Assembly: GCF_963576545.1 (NCBI RefSeq)
Contig: NC_083653.1
Coordinates: forward strand, 20,619,639 to 20,683,638
Reading direction: 5' to 3'
Source: Limanda limanda
Lineage: Eukaryota; Chordata; Actinopteri; Pleuronectiformes; Pleuronectidae
DNA length: 64,000 nucleotides
Part shown: piece after piece, positions 47,071-61,344 of the stretch
Numbering within the stretch: the stretch's first letter is position 1
Layout: the number at the start of each line of letters is the position of its first letter
Notes under the pieces: generated by a model
What the model saw: only the letters and a program-made list of their open reading frames with translations
The model's database searches: none
Told to the model about the DNA's origin: nothing
Made by a program: the position numbers and the translations under genes

Positions 47071-49280
47071 ATGTGAATCACATATTTCTCTCCCTTAATA
47101 ATTTACACTTTGTCTCTCAGTCACTGGACACAGTCTCTATAAGCAGTATAACCTTGAACACGTCTCCTCATTAATAGAGCTCACTCAGAGCTGATTATTT
47201 GAGACCAGGACAGAGACTGATCTCACTGTCAGGGAACCTCAGCTCAGCAGCTGCGTGTGGGAACTTTATAGACAATCAGTCTCATTAATGGGGTATTTGT
47301 GTGTGAGTTGTTGGTCACTGTGCTGGTCTGGTAAACTGCTTTATTACAGAAGGACACTCCAAAACTACTGGGTTAGTAAAGCTAAAATCTGATACGGATA
47401 TCTGGGGTCTCCAGACGATGATTCCAAAGTATGTCTGTTACAACCTGACCTTTCCTGTTGTGCCACCATCAGTGTCCAATTTCCCTTTGATCAGTGTATT
47501 TTCACAGCATGATACATGCAGGATATTCATAAAAGGTTCAGTGAATATTCATAGTCCCTAAAGGATGAATCCTAACGTCTTTGTTTCGTTCAAAGAGGAG
47601 GTCAGGCTTCACAGAACTAAATTGTCCAATAGAGCTAATGGGCTATGGGAGCATCCCAAATTCACACAAAAAAGTGAGTCAAGGTGGGATACCAAGGGGA
47701 CCATGCGTCATGATCAGAGCACAAGCTGCAGTTGGTTTGTACCGAGCTGGAGTTTCTGTGTCCTCCTCCACTCTGCTCTCACTTGAACTAATAAACACTC
47801 ATCACTAGTTATCAGGACCTGATCAGCACTTGAAGTAACTTAGTGTTTGTTTGATTTGCTCCAGAGTTTATGAAGCTGCATTTAAACATCATTAAAATGA
47901 CTCATCATTTTATGCTCAGTACAACACGAGACGTGAGGCTCACAGTCAAAATGAGCAGAGCGACTCGCAGACATGATCCGACTCCATCGATTCATAACCA
48001 AACACATAAAAAATTTACTATGAACGTGAACTGGCTCATTTTCATCTCCATAATCTTCATAACTATCATTCGGACTTATCATCAATAAAAAAAGAAATGT
48101 TAAATGTATATACCTGCCTTCTGTCATTTATCTTTCCATTCCAACAACAATAAACATAGAAAATGGGGATTTTTTTAACATTGTAATAATTTGACGGCCC
48201 TATACAAAACAAAAACAAGGTTATAGAGATTTGAACAAATAATTGACGTTGCCATTTTAAGCTAGGGATGGGGATTATTTTACCCTTATCAATCAATAAC
48301 GGATCTTCTATGCAGATATCTGCATATATGTAACGTTAACATTTAGCAAGGAAGCTATTTCAAAAAGATGACATCTCCTGTCACAGTTCATGGGATTAAA
48401 GAACACTGGATGTTCCAGTCTCGAGGTCTTCACAGATCGACCTAAACCATAGGACCAGAGAACCAAAACGATAACAGACAGACAGACTTGGAAAGCAAAC
48501 AAGAACAAATAGGAGTAAGAGACCAGATGATTCGGGTCCAATAAAGTGTTATGGAGCTGTGCTAGGCAGGGAGGTTGTAATTACTGGTATGGATAATAAG
48601 GAGAGAGGGAATAGGGGGAGCATGTAAGGCCATGTGGTGGGCAGGTGGTAAATGGTGGCAGGAATCAGAAAGGTATGCAGAAATGCAGGGGTGTGGAGAA
48701 GTGAAAATATGTGTTAAGACAAAAAGAGGACAAGCAGAAACTTTAACAGCCTGAGCACTGATCCAGAGGTGTGGAACTAGGCTATAGCTTTTTTAGGTTG
48801 CAGATTGTCGTGAAATTTGCTGAGCCAGTTCCTGGCTGAACTAATTTCTATGAAATGACTTTGCAATTTTTAAGTCCAGGGCTTTAGACTTTTAAGCCGC
48901 CAGCAAACAAAAAGTTAGTTGTAGAGAAGCATCTAAAACCACCTGCACCCAGAATCTAACGTCATTATTCACTTGGACACTTTGTACCGTTTAGTTTCAA
49001 GCATGTCTCAGCCTTATGTCTTCTTCTTTATAATAACATATAGAAAACAATAATTTAGCACAGTAGTTTATGCAGTGCAGCTTGGTAGAAACTTTCTAGA
49101 CACTTTTTCTTTCCAGCAGGTCTGTGAAGGTTTGGAAGATGTAACCTTGCAGCTTGAACAGCTGTGTCTCTCCAAGGAGCAGAAGGGCTAATCACTCTGA
49201 CAGCAGAGTATGAGTGATCGCTGCTGCTGCCTTTATTATACCACTGTGCAGGAAACAGCCATAGCTGGAGGCATTGTTTT
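47071..49280. other. Unassigned non-coding sequence
   Basis: Two kilobases with no supported element. Opposite-strand frame pairs at 47870-48127 are mutual shadows. A purine-rich patch lies at about 48590-48740. Confidence 0.45.
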
Positions 49281-49795
49281 CTGATGTTGTCCGTCCTTCC
49301 ATCCACGTGATATCTCTGCAACGCCATTGAGGGAATTTCTACAACTTTGGTAGAAAGTTTAATCAAGACTTAAGAATAAAATGATTGCAGTTCGGTTGTC
49401 AAAGGTCATGGTCACTTTGACCCAACAGATATCTCGGTTTTGGCCTCATGAACGTGTCATCTAAGGAACACCTCTAAGGGAATCATTTTCAATTTGGCAT
49501 AAATGTTTGCTTGGACCAAAAGATGAACAGATTACATTTCTGTGGTCAAATGACTCAAGTCAAGGTCGGTGTGACGAGCTGTAACCAAAATTATTTTTTG
49601 TTAAAAACTAAAGACTACCCTGTTTTATGAAAAAAACTCAACATAAATGTGATGAATGTGAAAGGTCAAGTTTACTGCGACTCCATGATAATCTGCAACA
49701 ACACTTTTCTGGCCTCTGGAGATTGTGAGAATATTTTTCCTTTAACTTGAGCGAATGTTGCAGGCATACAACCGCAAGGCAGTAATTCTAGTTAG
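49281..49795 (+). repeat. Common fish repeat with GGTCAAAGGTCA-type subrepeats
   Basis: CCGTCCTTCCATCCACGTGA, CATTGAGGGAATTTCTACAA, TCAAAGGTCATGGTCAC, TATCTCGGTTTTGGCC, CTTGGACCAAAAGATGAACA, TGGTCAAATGACTCAAG, AACACTTTTCTGGCC and the ending ACAACCGCAAGGCAGTAATTC match a very frequent teleost repeat made of related subunits. It is diverged. The chance resemblance of GGTCA words to nuclear-receptor half-sites is noted, with no functional claim. Confidence 0.6.
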
Positions 49796-52700
49796 TGATA
49801 ACTTGTAATAGAGCAGCACTGAAATCATGCCTGTGCCGACCTTCACTTTCACCAGAAACCAACAAGGATGTTATGAATTCCTTCAGGAGGAGGGATGCTG
49901 CTCTGCGGATGTGTTGTGGCACAGAGCTCATCACTGGATATATATTTAAATAGATATCTTCCCTCGGCTGAATTGCCGTACTTTAGAAGGAATATGAAGA
50001 CGTTCGACTCTCATTATTAAAGTCAAAACTGCTGCTACGTTGTGATGATGAAGATAACACTGTGGATGGGGAGGGAGGGATAGTGGGGCCGGGAGCTGTA
50101 AATAAAAGGATGACGTGGCTGCAGAACACACGGTAGATGAGGCAGTTAACATTTGAGGGGTCTGCCTGTAATGACCGTTAGTCAGGTGAAACCACATGCA
50201 GCTAAAATGACAAATCCTGTGTAGCTTTTAGCGTGGAAATAGGTCTGACAGAAGGACAGAGGAAGCCATTACCCAGAACCAGATCGGCGGATCTGAGGGT
50301 GTGGGTCTTTAACTGTTTCAAAGCACGAGGGGGCTCCTGGAAAATCTCTCACCAAGCAGACAAAATTAACCTGCGAGCATCTAGTCCGCATTACTGCACC
50401 ACTGGTGGAGAGGGTCACCATCTGGCAGAGATATATTGCACAATTACCTACAGTGCTGCAGTGACAGTCTGCAAAATATAGGCCCTCAGGTGGAATCATA
50501 GAGCAGCATCTGACTTCTATCAGCAGGAGTAAGTCTGAAAATACAGACGCACACTGGCATGTTAAAAGAACAAATTTGACTGCAAAAAAGCAGCATCGAA
50601 GCAACTGCTTAACCGTGTTGTTGCCTCATTGTTGTTATAACCAGTTATTTGTGGCACATTTTCTGTTTATGTCTTGGTATTTTCAGATCAGCTGCAATAT
50701 GTTGTATCTTAATTTTCCTGAAGAAAACGTGATTGTTGTGCTAGCCGATGCTAAGTGGCTGTCTGTATGAAGACAGGATTGTTGAATGGGCCCCTATAGG
50801 TTAGTCATAAAACTTGTAATGATAACTCACAAACTTAAAATGTCAACATAATGTGCTTATGTAAAGATTAACAGTATGAAGCCCTAAGTATTTTGAAGTT
50901 CAAAAGGAGTTTGTTCTGTGTACGGAAGACAAATTATAAATACGGTGGCCCTTAACGGGCCTCCATAGGCTTTAATGGGATATAATAAATAACCTGTGCA
51001 CCACACGAGTCATCATAACGACCTCCTGAAAAGATGATCCCTATGTAAAACTGAACATTGGAAATATCAATGGTATTTGTACTGTATATAAAAGCAGAGA
51101 TGCAAATACAATGAATGTCTTAGGAATTGTTTTAATGGCCTGAATATATTTACTCTGTGAGCTTCTTACTCTTAGTGATATGGTTTTAGCAGCTAAGGGA
51201 CTTGTTTTGAGTTCTGAGATATTTTCAGGTTGTCTCACACACACATAGCATGTTTAAGATCTGCACACTGATTATTTGCCGTTGAAGAAATCCGCAATTT
51301 ATTACTTTATTATTGCAGGACATTTGCATGCACAATTTCCTGTAATTTAGTTGAATCTATTCCCCTGTTGATCTGTGCAAATGTTCCCTGTGCCACTGGC
51401 TGCTACAAAGATCTCAAGCAGAATATTTCCACTCCAAAGCTATATTTGGCACAGCTGAAATGCTGCTATTTTTTTTCAAGCCCCGCCATTGTCAGCTCAT
51501 GGCAGTTCTTACTATAATAGCAAGTCATTTAAAGCCAAACAGTTTAATTAAGTTGAGTGTTTCAGAAGAAAGGCTTATTTTAAACGTCTGCAAAATTTGT
51601 ATTTGGCTCTTCTCACTTAAAATAATCATCACAATACTTCCTTTACAATAGATGACGACAAAATGAATTGATTTGTAGACAACAATATTTAGCTTGTTTT
51701 ATTATATGTTCATGTCTTTACTGTATTTTATGTGTTATCTTATGCATAATCTCATTAAAATCACATAAGCAGGTATGAACAATGTTAAGAAAGCCTTCAA
51801 ATTCATGTATAAATAAATACTATTTTTACATTGCTGTATGTGAACAAATAAAAATGCAGAGAAGAGCAATAATTGTTACAAATAGCAATCACTATAGTAA
51901 AGGCATCTGCAGCAGTGATAGATGAATACAAAGCTGAGGCATTAGAGCAGACAACTGTTTAAGAATGATAATTGAAAGAATTCATGAGAAAGGAAACACA
52001 AATTTTACAACATGAGGCTCATAAATTAGAGGAAAGTGGAGCCTGAGATGCTGTCAAAAGGTCTGAAAGACAAAGTTTTCTCCAAAGTAAACCTCTCTGA
52101 GGAAACACGACAGTTCTTTATGCCTCACTGGTAAACCAGATTTGCAGAGTACGTCAAGATGGAAATTGGTGGTCCAAAACCTTATCCTCTGCAATCTGTG
52201 TCAGTCAAATCCATTGGACAAGTGGCATTTAAGACGGAGGGCTTATTTCTTCCTTTTTTGCACCATCACAGAACGGCTTTGTCTGGGTGGCATTTCTGAT
52301 GAACAAGGTAGGAAAACAATATGGCTGTAGCGACTGACAAGTCTTTATCTGGTTCCTGTCAAAAAGTGTTGCAGATGAAATACGACCAAATGCAACATGT
52401 CATTGAATGATGCTCAGGGTGACAAGCTGCTGATTGGAAATACCAAGAAGATAAAGACTGGATCAGAAACACAAAAGATTGGATTTTTTAACAGACTTAT
52501 ACTGACTCTCCGACTGTTTAGAATTCAAAATAACATTTCAATGTACAAGGAGAAAAATATGTTAAATAGTGTGAAATAGCTGAGTTAGGATGTGATTCTA
52601 GATAGGAAAATTCACCTCACCGCAGGGCAGAGACATGCTAAGAACTGTTTGAAAGACTGGGAAATAAAATAAGAGATTAAAGAATGAAATATTGTTACTT

Positions 52701-53010
52701 TTGTAATATCTGTATGATAAATGTTTTGGCCCTTTATACAGCAGTTCTGAGAAATGCTACCCTAAGGCCGATTTATGTAAAATGGCAAACTGACCCAGGG
52801 CCAGACCCCAGAGGCCCTGCATGCCCCAGGTTCACTATGTCTCAATGTTCTCTCTGTAGCCATTTGATTAACTGTCAAAATGTCGGGCGATCAGCATGAC
52901 TAAAGCATTAAATCTGCTAAATGAAACCCTGCTTGTTTCATGCCTTTTGGCTCTTTATATTAATGTGGCAAAATCGAGTTTTAAGAAGTATCTAAGTTTA
53001 TATTGTTTAA
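49796..53010. other. Unassigned non-coding sequence
   Basis: Three kilobases with no supported element. Overlapping frames at 50233-50481 (plus) and 50269-50604 (minus) are mutual shadows. From 51650 to 51900 the sequence is AT-rich without a repeat signature. Confidence 0.5.
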
Positions 53011-53031
53011 TTAGGGTTAGGGTTAGGGTTA
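53011..53031 (+). repeat. Interstitial telomere-type repeat
   Basis: Three full TTAGGG units followed by TTA, exact. Vertebrate telomeres consist of this repeat. Short internal copies are usually scars of double-strand-break repair. Confidence 0.9.
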
Positions 53032-53868
53032 TATTGTTGTTAAATTCCCAAGTAGAGGTGCAGAGTGTTTCGTATAATTATCCAATAAGCATCCATTCTT
53101 ATCCGGAATATTTTGGCCTCATATCTGGATTGCGGGAAGAAGTAGATTTATGGTTGCCTTCTTTATAAACATTCTATGGTCAATACCCAAAGCGCATGGC
53201 CATTGTTGAGCTTCAGAAATCGGGTTTGACTGGTGCAAATTCCAAAAATAGTTAAAGTGAGTAAGTAACCAAACAAAACCTGGGGCCCTTGGAGATTGAC
53301 TGAAGGGCCCAGTTGCTTGGGATTAAAGCCACTACAACCATGTGTTGCTGTTCATTTCATCACTTTGGTATTAACTTCAATATCACAACAACTGGACGAT
53401 TTGCAATATCCTTGAACATTAAAAGTTGTGTGTGAACTGAATGTGCCCAAAATATTGGACTTATTTTCAATGTGTTTAAATATGTACCATAAACTAGAAC
53501 GAATCAAACAAACACAAAGTAAACTTTTGCTTGAGTCCTGTACATGTTATTGTTAACGTGTTAAGTGATCGCAGGTCAGCAGGAGAGTGGGGACATGCTG
53601 CAGGGTAATACAACACAGAATGTAGTGCAACCCTGACAGTTCATGAATGCACACATTTGGGAAAGTATTAACCGAATTAACCGACATGAGCCAGATTAAG
53701 TAGGTTAGAGGTTATAATTGTCTTTGTGGGCATGTTAGCCTGCTAATGTTTGCATTTTGCTGAAAGCACTGCTGTTCCTTATTTTGTCACAGAGGAATAA
53801 GCTTGACTGTCGATTCTTAATCACTCAATATGTTTTTCTTTCCATGTTGTGTACTTTATAACCCATTA
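53032..53868. other. Unassigned non-coding sequence
   Basis: Nothing recognised between the telomere-type repeat and the LINE. Confidence 0.45.
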
Positions 53869-54390
53869 CAAAACATTACATTACATTTAATTTAGCTGAC
53901 GCTTTTATCCAAAGCGACTTACAATAAGTGCATTCAAGCATGAGGGTACAAACCCAGAACAACAAGAATCAAGAAAGTACAATTTCTTCAAGAAAGCCAA
54001 ACTACAAAGTGCTATAGGTAGGTGCCATTTAAGTGCTATTAAATTGTTAGGTTAAACTTTTATTCAAGGTATAGTCGGAAGAGGTGTGTTTTAAGTTTGC
54101 GGCAGAAGATGTATAGACTTTCTGCTGTCCTGATGTCATTGGGGAGCTCATTCCACCACTTAGGAGCCAGGACAGCAAACAGTCGTGATTCTGTTGAGTG
54201 TCTAGCTCGCAGTGAGGGAGCAACAAGCCGATTGGCAGATGCAGAGCGGAGTGAACGGATGCAGGCAGCCACTGGTAACCAGTCAAGGGAGCGGAGGAGC
54301 GGAGTGTTGTGAGTGAATTTAGGTTAAAGACCAGTCGAGCTGCTGCATTCTGGAAGAGCTGCAGAGGTTGGATGGCACTCGCCTTGTGAG
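53869..54390 (-). mobile_element. L2-type LINE 3' end
   Basis: On the minus strand the copy ends TTGTAAGTCGCTTTGGATAA, AAGCGTCAGCTAAATTAAAT, then GTAATGTAATG, the classic L2 3' tail. Upstream (54272 to 54060) a frame reads LAPKWWNELPNDIRTAESLY and KLKTHLFRLYLE, the L2 polymerase C-terminus, comparable with the plus-strand copy at 30873. The region beyond 54272 (CAGTCGAGCTGCTGCATTC on the plus strand) belongs to the same widespread fish repeat. It is 5'-truncated. The plus-strand 71-codon frame is a shadow. Confidence 0.75.
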
Positions 54391-57300
54391 TAAAGTTTGT
54401 GTACTGGGTCTCTTTAATGCACCATAAATGAATACTGACATAATGGGGGTGACAATGGGAGGAAAAGGTCAAAATAGGCCCAAATACTCATAAGGTAAAT
54501 TCCGCCAAGCCCTCAGGGCACCTGAAATAATTTCTATAAATTTGGAACTGGAAAGTAAAATCCCTCATTGGGCCCACTCTGGAAGAAAAGTGAAAAGATA
54601 TTGTGAGTCATGGATAACACTTTTCTTTTTAAAGGCTTCAAGCCAAGACTATACCACCACTGTAGCATATACAAAATAAACCTTGCTGAGACTAAGCTTT
54701 TAATGCCCTCTTTAGGCACTTCAGAGCTGATTAATGCAAATTGATGGATTTAGTACCATACTTAAGACCACTGAGAAATCCCTATGCATGATATTAATGA
54801 TTCACAATGCTTATGGTGTCTGCAGTCAATGCCTTTCGTTCCATATGAACTTAATATGCTTGATTAGTATAGTCAAAGATGATTATTTCATCTTCAGTAG
54901 AACAATTTTGCACGTCTTGAAACTATTCAAGAAACAACTTTCCACTTTCAAACTTAACGCCAGCAATCGTTTCAATCAGAAAATATGACATGTTAATTAA
55001 ACACTGAATGTCTCATTGCTTAATGAAGCTCTTCATGTCATGTTATTCTGCAAAAATCAAGCCAAGTGTGATTGTGTTGAGATGAACAATTCTCAAGATA
55101 TGTGTGTTCTGGCATTATTAGATATTAGATTGCTGAACTCAAGCATGTACTTATGACCATTAAGACTTGTAATAGTAAGAATATTTTTCTTCAAGTATAA
55201 CTGACTGATGACCAAATAATAACATGTTTCTCATATGTCCTTTGATTGATGATGATTGAGAGCCTGATATCAATGGGGAATAGTTATCTAGTAACACCTT
55301 CATATATGACACCTTTCTTGATGGATTCTACTTGTTTTAATTCCTGATCAAATTCCCACAGGTTAAAGTGGGCTATATCCTCTGACTCACAGTACAGTAA
55401 CACAGAACAGGTCCCAGTTTCCCAGGGGCTGGGAGTTGTAGTGGCAGTGCCTTCTGTGGACTCAGTGGAGCATGAAAAGCTTTCTCCCCCAGGCTACAGG
55501 CACACAAGAATGTCAGAGAGGACGTGTTTGTTCTGTATGGCCACATGGTGCCACAGGAGAGGCGTCTTCTTTTCCGGGGATTGGGTCAGCATGTGGAACA
55601 AACTCACAGCGAGGAGCCTCTGAGCATTACTGCAACAGGCCAGCCACAACAGAACTGACTGGGTGTTCACTCTGCACACTCCGTTCAACAGGAGATGTGA
55701 TTGCAACGAGTCATTTCTCACCACGTTTCACTCAAGCGGAGTTGACTGTGAGGTTTCCAACTGAACGTAAAAGGACAGTGGAGGAGCAGGCTGTACCTGG
55801 AAACAACACAGATTTCTGAGGACACTCTTAAACAAATTGGACCAGTACAAACTCTATAGAGTTTAGCAGGGTTTTCTTTTGGTAGGAGAGAGTCTATTAG
55901 GAGTGACAATGCTACAGGGAAGAGGTTCAGAATGAGATATTTTCTTCATTGTAGCCCAGCACAGCTCCACCTTTCTTTAAAGCTCCCACACAGCCATGAT
56001 CGAAGATTACTCGCTGGAAATGAAAAGGAGACTTGCATTTATGGCTAACATCTTTACTGTGGCCACAGTGTGACACCAAAGTTATTTTACCTGATCTCTT
56101 AATTTTTTTTTAATGAGTGTCAGTAAGACGAACTGATTGACAGTTTCCACATGTTGAATTTTAACATTTGGACCTATTAGACTCCTAGTGGCAGAATCAA
56201 GAGACTAATACGACCTCTTAAACTCCTTAAAATGACATATGCATACAGTACATTGTCATTAAAAATGGCCTTATAATGGTTTAAAGTTAACTTCTACTAC
56301 TAACTTTATCCTGTCGTCCCTTGAGGGGCATAACTCTTCTATTCCCGTCCTGAGCTGTGGGATGGGCCTCTAACCATCTCTTTCAGCTACCCACCATATT
56401 GTTTTGGGCTGACCTTTTTTTCATTTTCAGGTGCTGTCCATCTTAGGGCAATCTTTGGTAAGCAGATGTGGTCACTACTGAAAACCCTTCCAAGCCATTT
56501 TATTTGCTGACGTCTGGTCTTCCTGTATGGTTTCTCAATTATTTTTTAGGCCAGAATGATGGGGCATATTAGCAAGACATTGTTTAGGTTAAAGTTAAGG
56601 TTAGTGTACCTCACTACCTCCCTTCATCTGACTGGGACCCATTTATACACAAGGAAGCAGTGCCTCCCCACAAGGGTAACAATGCAATTTGACAAAGAAC
56701 AATTGGAGGAGCAGACTATTTAAAGGGGTTTCTAGGTGGGAAATTCAAGTACACAAGTATGTAGTAGTACTGCAAAGACAGGAAATGTTAGTTTTGTACA
56801 AAATAAAATGATGAAATTGACCAAGCAAAAAGTTGTAGTTGGTGCCATGGCTTTGTTACATTAACACAATTTGAACTTTACATTCGGGATATACATAATT
56901 TCATTCATGTATTTAACTTTATTGTAAAAATACATGTATATAGGATGGATTCTCTCAAAAGTGACTTCTGATGACAATACAAGCAAGACAAAGACATATT
57001 CTTTCACTCGTGTAGCGATGCCAAAAGTCCCTGGATAACATTATAGGTCACATTGTCCCTTTTGATCCTTTTTTTATTGATTTTGCTGTATTAGACACCC
57101 ATTGCTACAGTTTTTTAGGTGAGGAGGATTAGGGGAAATTTCACTCTTAGCTCACATACACAATCTGCACAGTCATGGGACTGTGGACACTGTGGGCGTC
57201 TGGGCTCGAACATCCCTTCATCCATGACCCGAGAACAACGCTCCACTTTCCACCTTGACCCCCGCAGTGAGCAGGGGGGGCAGACAGTCCAGCCAAGCAG

Positions 57301-57976
57301 TCCTTGTTTTGCTCTGCGGCTTTCATTGATTACATTTTTTTAAACATCCTTTCTTAAGTTTCTATTGTGAAAATAAACTGAAAAAAAGAAACAGTTCAAT
57401 AGCTCTCTGATAGGGGTATTATCCTTTGGCAATCTCATTATATGATTCTGAAGTAATTCTCAATTCAAAATGATTCTTGATTCAATAAGAACTATATATA
57501 TTGTATAACAAAATGTGTTTTGCACAAATTGTTCTCTGACCTTGTGCAAAAAAACTGTCGGAGAACAGTTTGTGTGGCAGGGCGCGTATAGCTAGAAGAC
57601 ATTGTTCCAAAATGCTGTGTGGGCACAGGGCTTTTGGAATGAAACAGACTATAGACTGAATTATTTTCTTCACCTGACCATGAGTTGGTTTGTAAAATGC
57701 TACAAAACTGGGTCAAAGCTCCATACATTATGAGAGTATTCCTTCAAATAATCAAACTTTGTTGCAACTGTTTGTCTTGATCTGTATCTTTGGTTGGAAC
57801 AACTGGGTCTTGCTGGTTTTAGCATATTCATGCAATCTGTTGATAATCCACAATTTGTAATATATTCACAGCCTTATCATTTCATATTTCTGAATCAATG
57901 GGAGTATTTGTCTGTTAACTTCTTAATTTGTTATCTTAAATCAGAACCATACTACTCTTTCTTTCGAGAAAACACT
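54391..57976. other. Unassigned non-coding sequence
   Basis: Three and a half kilobases with no supported element. The 115-codon plus-strand frame at 55472-55819 overlaps frames on both strands and has no domain. Confidence 0.5.
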
Positions 57977-58584
57977 GGCTGTGTTTGAAATCACCAATTT
58001 GTAGAGGACAAATCATCAGCAAAGAGAAAAGAGCTTTTGGACACGTCTCTGCTAATTTTCCATTCTCTTGTAACTACGTCAGCTGGTGGAAAGTCACAAG
58101 ACACATTTTAATTGTTTAAATTACACTATAGTATAGATTTGTTTAGATAAAAAGAATGTTGCCACAATTTACAGATTTGTCTTGTGTTGCTCATTTAAAA
58201 AAACCTGCGCTATCAGAAATATTAGGGACATGCGCTAAAACCGACTGGTCTGTGAAAATGCCAGCAGATATAAACACGTCTGTTTTCATTATCCCAATAA
58301 TTTAGGTATTTCTGAGCAGAATAAGAAGGAGTAGAATCTCCATTGAGATGAGGCTGGGACTCGCTGCCCTCTCTACTCTTTTCATCATTTTGCATCCTAT
58401 CAACCCTGCTGGCAATATGCATGTAGGTCTATATTGCTCGATTAGTCTATAGTAAACTATTTTTCACGATGCATTGCGGGATACAACTATATCCACTATA
58501 CAGGCTAGAAAAAATTCACCAAACATTTGGACAGCACTAAAAAATGGACTATATAGTGATTAGTGAATGATTTCCCACCCAACT
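57977..58584. repeat. Possible MITE
   Basis: The left end GGCTGTGTTTGAAATCA and the right end, read inverted, AGTTGGGTGGGAAATCA are alike at 11 of 17 positions, and GATGCATTGCGGGATAC with ACTATATAGTG lies inside near the right end. I recall fish MITEs beginning GGCTGTGTCCGAAATC with such internal words. Target duplications are not clear, so the ends may be off by a few bases. Frames inside are not genes. Confidence 0.4.
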
Positions 58585-60989
58585 ACAATATTCAGCAGTA
58601 GGTGTATATACAAATTCTGCTGCTTTTATTTACCAAGGCACCTTCTTTTGGCTTTCCCATCGAAAACGTTTATCGAGGTAATTTTCAAACTTGTAAAATC
58701 CCCCCCAGACAAACTGGTCCTCCCCACCAAATATCTGTCTAATCATATACCTTATTTAATTGCCAAAGAAAACAATATCTACGTACATTAACAATTTCTC
58801 ATTTTAATAGCAATTGTTGGTATTCCAATGCCAATTTTGTTGTTTATTGGTGTATTGTTCCTCTGTTGCAGACAAGTAGAGTCATCAGACATGACCTTGA
58901 GTGCAGCTAGAACAGAGTTTGATACCACTCAGGCATCAATAAGGTATGTCTGTTTGGTATTCAACTTTTAATAGCGGACACAGTGACTTTTCTGTCTGCA
59001 GTCTGACTTTTTCTCTCCTGGGGGAAAAAAAAGAAGAAAATGCTGCACTGTTCCTTGCTGACTGAGACAAGCCTCTTCTCTGGGGATCGTCTAAAGCCAT
59101 TCTGGGACACGCTGGATATCCTGACTTGAAGTAGAAGTAGGTGAGGGAATGTGGTTCCACCCAAAAAACTGTAAATTGCAACATTTCATCGTTCCTGGGA
59201 AACACTAAACATGAAAAACTGATGGTATCTGACAGTGTGAGAGTATCCACAGGTGGATTCCTCTCACCTCAGTGTCAGTAATGCATGGCATTAACCTGCA
59301 TCTAAGGTTTTTTTTCTCCAACACGTGGATATAAATCTACAGAGACCACGTTTCATCTTCAAGCATCTGAAGATAATTTCTGCAAGAGTTCCCAGTCATG
59401 TCTGACTCCTGCAGTGATGATGCCATTCCCATTTAACCTATTTACGACTCAAGCAGCAAATTAACATTAACATTCTCTCAAGCGTTTTAGAAAGCCTCGC
59501 TTCACATTTCAGGGTTCTGTGATATTATTGGTCATAATGTGGTGATATCTACCTCTGTATTAAGGAGGACCCAGCTACCCCTAGTGTGCTTCTCCATCCG
59601 TTTTCTCTCAAGGACACGTTGAAGTAGAGTGAAGCACCTCAGCCCCACTGAGCTAATGGACCTTGAATGTGGAATGTTCCAAAAGAGCGGGCTCCTCACT
59701 CTGGAGCGTGGCAGGCCCTGATTACAGAGGTGACAGCCTGGACATCCAGAAGAATTACTGAGATTGTTCTGCTGGAGTCAAAGGAAAGGGGAGGGCCTGT
59801 GGGATAAATCACTCTTTATCTAGTCTATCAGATGATTCCATAGCGCGTATAGCAATAACAGTTTCTCCTTGAGGACCTTGAGCATTGTCTGATGCACTAA
59901 CACAACTCTGAGTACATATTTTTACTATGAAATGCAGTTCAGAGTGTGTGGGAATGAAAAGAAAATGGCTTCAGAGCTCCATCCCCCCCACCAGCTTTCT
60001 AATGGATCCAAACGAGCCTTGATTCTGTCAAGTACCGGGAATAGTTGAATGGCTTCTCCTGCTACCTGCTTCTCTTGAGTTGCCAAAATTAGCTACTGGT
60101 GAAAGAGGAAGTGAATGCTTACAATTGTTCAAGAATACATTTTTTAAATGACTTCACAGGCTTCCATTTGTCATTAGCAGGTACTCACTTTATTTCTGAA
60201 TTCGACATTTCTGAAACAAAATGTGCTTCCCTGCAGTTCATTCCCTTTGCTTCCATTCAGACATCGCAGGTACAATGGAGAAAGGGCACACATGTAGTGT
60301 CAGCAACAGTTAGTGCATCCGAATGATATAAATTTGTAGTCTTCACAAACTAAGATCAGTTAGTGAGGTGTGCGAGGCAGAAAAGTGGAAGGAAGCGTTC
60401 ACTGAAACCAAAGAGCAGCCAGATACAAAACATTTATAGTTTAATGTGATTTTAGGATTTTCCATGGATTCTGCAATACACACATTGCCTATTGCCAATT
60501 CTGAGGGACAATGCAGGAAGTGGTTTGCTCCTCCTATTAAACAGTGGTATATATGGTGGTACATAGTTTGTGTCCAGTCAGTCACACACACTCAATTAAA
60601 GATCCCATTTTTCATAAACCAGTCTGTTGCTGAACTTAAGTGTTGACGTTCAGTTAAGTTTGAGTCTAAACTCTATAACCACACCACAAGTTATTTGCCA
60701 GTGACTGCTCGCTAACCTTATCCATACTGTGGTGTCCCTGATATTGTAAAATACATTTTAAAAAAACACTTCCAGGAGATTGCAAATTGGCCAATATTGA
60801 TGTTCTTGTCTTTTTATTGAGCGTAACCACAATCTTTCTTTAACCTTCCTAAATAAACAAGATACAAAAATCTGAACAATAAAAAACAAAACCAAAGCCC
60901 TTTTCCCAGACATGTCAATTATTAATGCTATATAATTCAATGTGAAAAAAACCCAGAAGTATTCAGATAGTCAACAGTTATCTGAAAAC
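58585..60989. other. Unassigned non-coding sequence
   Basis: Nothing supported over 2.4 kb. The 104-codon minus-strand frame at 58936-59250 has no domain. Blocks at 59340-59530 and 60070-60260 are complex and repeat-free and might be conserved, but I have no specific signal to point to. Confidence 0.45.
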
Positions 60990-61200
60990 TTTATTTGGAG
61001 GTCACCCATGAGAACCTTTTAGGATTCAACTCTCTAAGACCCTCCAACCAGACAAGAGCAAACTCCCCCAAAAACATTTAGTGAGAAAAGGCCTTTTAAT
61101 GCCTTTTAGAAGGAATCCTTCATAAAAAAGTGTGATGTGCAATAGATTCAGTTTGTACAGAATATAACACCAAAGTGGATTTACATCAAAAGTACAAAAT
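60990..61200. repeat. Likely dispersed fish repeat, degenerate
   Basis: CCTCCAACCAGACAAGAGCA, AACTCCCCCAAAAACATTTA, GAGAAAAGGCCTTTTAATGC and GTGATGTGCAATAGATTCAG resemble, in order, a common teleost repeat (AACTCCC..TTAACAGGAAGAAACC ... TGTGCAATAGAT). The family is not named and the ends are not fixed. Confidence 0.4.
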
Positions 61201-61344
61201 TATCAATCTGATGTGAGATTACATCAAACAACTGCGGGTATCCCCAACCAACAGAAATTGATCCACACACCCTCTTTCTACCATGAAGACCTGGAGAGAT
61301 GGTTGATCCCTATTTCCCCCATTCTTTATACCAAAGTTTCCGTC

